A stretch of 64,000 nt of DNA from Paraburkholderia rhynchosiae (GTDB taxonomy: Bacteria; Pseudomonadota; Gammaproteobacteria; Burkholderiales; Burkholderiaceae), in assembly GCF_002879865.1 (NCBI RefSeq), contig NZ_PNXY01000027.1:1-64000 (forward strand), written 5' to 3'. Within the stretch, counting starts at the first letter, position 1. Each line of letters opens with the position of its first letter. The notes under the pieces were generated by a model. That model was given only the letters and a program-made list of their open reading frames with translations. It searched no databases and was not told the DNA's origin. The position numbers and the translations under genes are program-made. This document shows positions 63,211 to 64,000 of this stretch, one piece after another.

Positions 63211-63818
63211 AGAATCGGGGACTCCTTCGAGACATTCCAGATGTTCGGCAACACGTCGTTCGAGTAGCCGGAGATAAAGGTCTTGCGGCCAGTGCCGCCC
63301 GGGTAGACAGAACGCGTTACCGCTCCGATATTTCCACCGTACACGTGAATGCTGATCGACGTACGGTCACTAAATCCGTTGCTCACGCGATGTATGTCGC
63401 CGATGCGCGGCGACACCGCATCCACGGCGCCCGTGTCGAGACGCTGCGGCGTGCCTTCTTCGACGAGTTCGCCCTGAGCCGTGACACGGTAACGCTGCGC
63501 AATTTCCGCGCCACGCAGCACCCCGATTAAACCCCATACCGTATGGTCGTGGACCGGCGTTGCCTGCCCCGGTCCCCAAACGAAACTGACGACCGAAAAG
63601 CGCTGCCGCGAGTCCGCGTGCAACAGGAATTGCTGGTAGCGCTCGGAATTGGGGCGCGCGAAAGCGTCGGGTAGCCAGTCGTCGTGGGCAATCAGTTCGC
63701 GCAGCGCGGCGCCGCCCGCTTCGAGCAGCACCGCTTCGGGCGTTTCATCGTCGACGAGCGACGCGATCCGGCCGACGAACGCGCGCAGCCGGCCGGGCCT
63801 CAGGGTTTGAGTCATCAA
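63207..63818 (-). CDS. Cysteine dioxygenase-family thiol dioxygenase, probably 3-mercaptopropionate type
   Basis: 203 aa cupin, non-heme iron. Iron ligands are in PVHDHTVWGLIGVLRG (two His) and IGDIHRVSN (third His). In ERYQQFLLHADSRQRFSVVS a Gln occupies the place of the substrate-binding Arg60 of mammalian cysteine dioxygenase. This Gln-type site is known from bacterial enzymes that prefer 3-mercaptopropionate over cysteine. It oxidises the thiol to a sulfinate. The preference is inferred from this single region. It is coupled to the rhodanese gene. Confidence 0.9.
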   Translation of the reverse strand: MMTQTLRPGRLRAFVGRIASLVDDETPEAVLLEAGGAALRELIAHDDWLPDAFARPNSERYQQFLLHADSRQRFSVVSFVWGPGQATPVHDHTVWGLIGVLRGAEIAQRYRVTAQGELVEEGTPQRLDTGAVDAVSPRIGDIHRVSNGFSDRTSISIHVYGGNIGAVTRSVYPGGTGRKTFISGYSNDVLPNIWNVSKESPIL

Positions 63819-63872
63819 TGGCGGTTTTAAAGAATGGTCGGAAGAGAACGTGAAGCCCAGTGCTTATGCAGT

Positions 63873-64000
63873 TCACGCACCGTGAGCGAGCGCGGCGTTG
63901 AAGGTATCGGTCCATAGCGGTGCAACATCGACACGCCGCTCGATCACGGCGGCCCGAGCGAACGTGTCGGCCACCTGCTGTTCGCTCGCAATACGGCGGG
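63873..64000 (-). CDS. C-terminal end of a sulfonate-type ABC binding protein, partial
   Basis: The last 42 residues, read from the window edge to TGA at 63873-63875, include RRIASEQQVADTFARAAVIE and end in AALAHGA. The pattern (ADTF, basic turn, VDV, short helix) is that of the C-terminus of SsuA-like binding proteins. The gene continues beyond the window. It lies 54 bp upstream of the thiol dioxygenase gene on the same strand. Confidence 0.6.
   Translation of the reverse strand, partial: RRIASEQQVADTFARAAVIERRVDVAPLWTDTFNAALAHGA

Overview
The window looks like a chromosome or megaplasmid segment of a Burkholderiales bacterium, most likely Paraburkholderia, Caballeronia or Burkholderia. The reasons are high GC, strong G/C third-position preference, a complete AST (arginine succinyltransferase) operon with two AstA subunits, an MdtABC-type RND pump, and several degenerate EAL-HDOD proteins. 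No rRNA, tRNA or CRISPR array was seen.

Region 1 (1-22.4 kb) is a catabolic cluster bounded on the left by the 3' end of an IS5-type transposase and on the right by a truncated type VI secretion gene. It holds a proVW-type betaine importer, ETF-ubiquinone oxidoreductase, a sarcosine-oxidase-like FAD amine dehydrogenase, a HutD-like protein and ETF beta/alpha. Convergent to these is an eight-gene minus-strand unit: delta-1-pyrroline-5-carboxylate (P5C) dehydrogenase, a four-gene polyamine/opine-type ABC importer, a PutA-like proline dehydrogenase, a cupin and an N-formylglutamate-amidohydrolase-like enzyme. A second such hydrolase and a LysR regulator lie upstream. The simplest reading is uptake and N-demethylation of a proline-derived betaine or N-methyl amino acid, with electrons passing through ETF and ETF-QO to ubiquinone and the carbon skeleton going proline -> P5C -> glutamate. 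PutA has lost the three catalytic residues of its aldehyde dehydrogenase domain, and the separate P5C dehydrogenase is intact. Three copies of TGAAC-N4-GTTCA lie upstream of the eight-gene unit.

Region 2 (22.7-27.5 kb) is a type VI secretion remnant: truncated tssC and complete tssB on the minus strand; complete tssK and tssL and a truncated tssM-like gene on the plus strand. The rest of the apparatus is absent, so it cannot work alone. The divergent promoter region carries three 10-bp tandem repeats.

Region 3 (27.5-37.8 kb) has an IclR regulator, an mdtABC-like efflux operon with an unusual Ser/Thr/Ala-rich insertion in the second pump subunit, a small membrane protein and an exported peroxiredoxin. 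Region 4 (38-44.5 kb) is a signalling cluster: two degenerate EAL-HDOD proteins, one GGDEF/EAL protein with a broken GGDEF but complete EAL site, and one HDOD protein.

Region 5 (44.7-56.6 kb) is an arginine/ornithine uptake and AST catabolism block, all on the minus strand: importer permeases and ATPase, an ArgR-like AraC regulator, astC-aruF-aruG-astD-astB-astE and, at the far end, the periplasmic binding protein. Region 6 (56.9-64 kb) has a patatin-like phospholipase, a two-repeat SmpA/BamE-like lipoprotein and an organosulfur block: an acyl-CoA-dehydrogenase pseudogene, two sulfonate-type binding proteins (one cut by the window edge), a LysR regulator, a four-rhodanese protein and a thiol dioxygenase.
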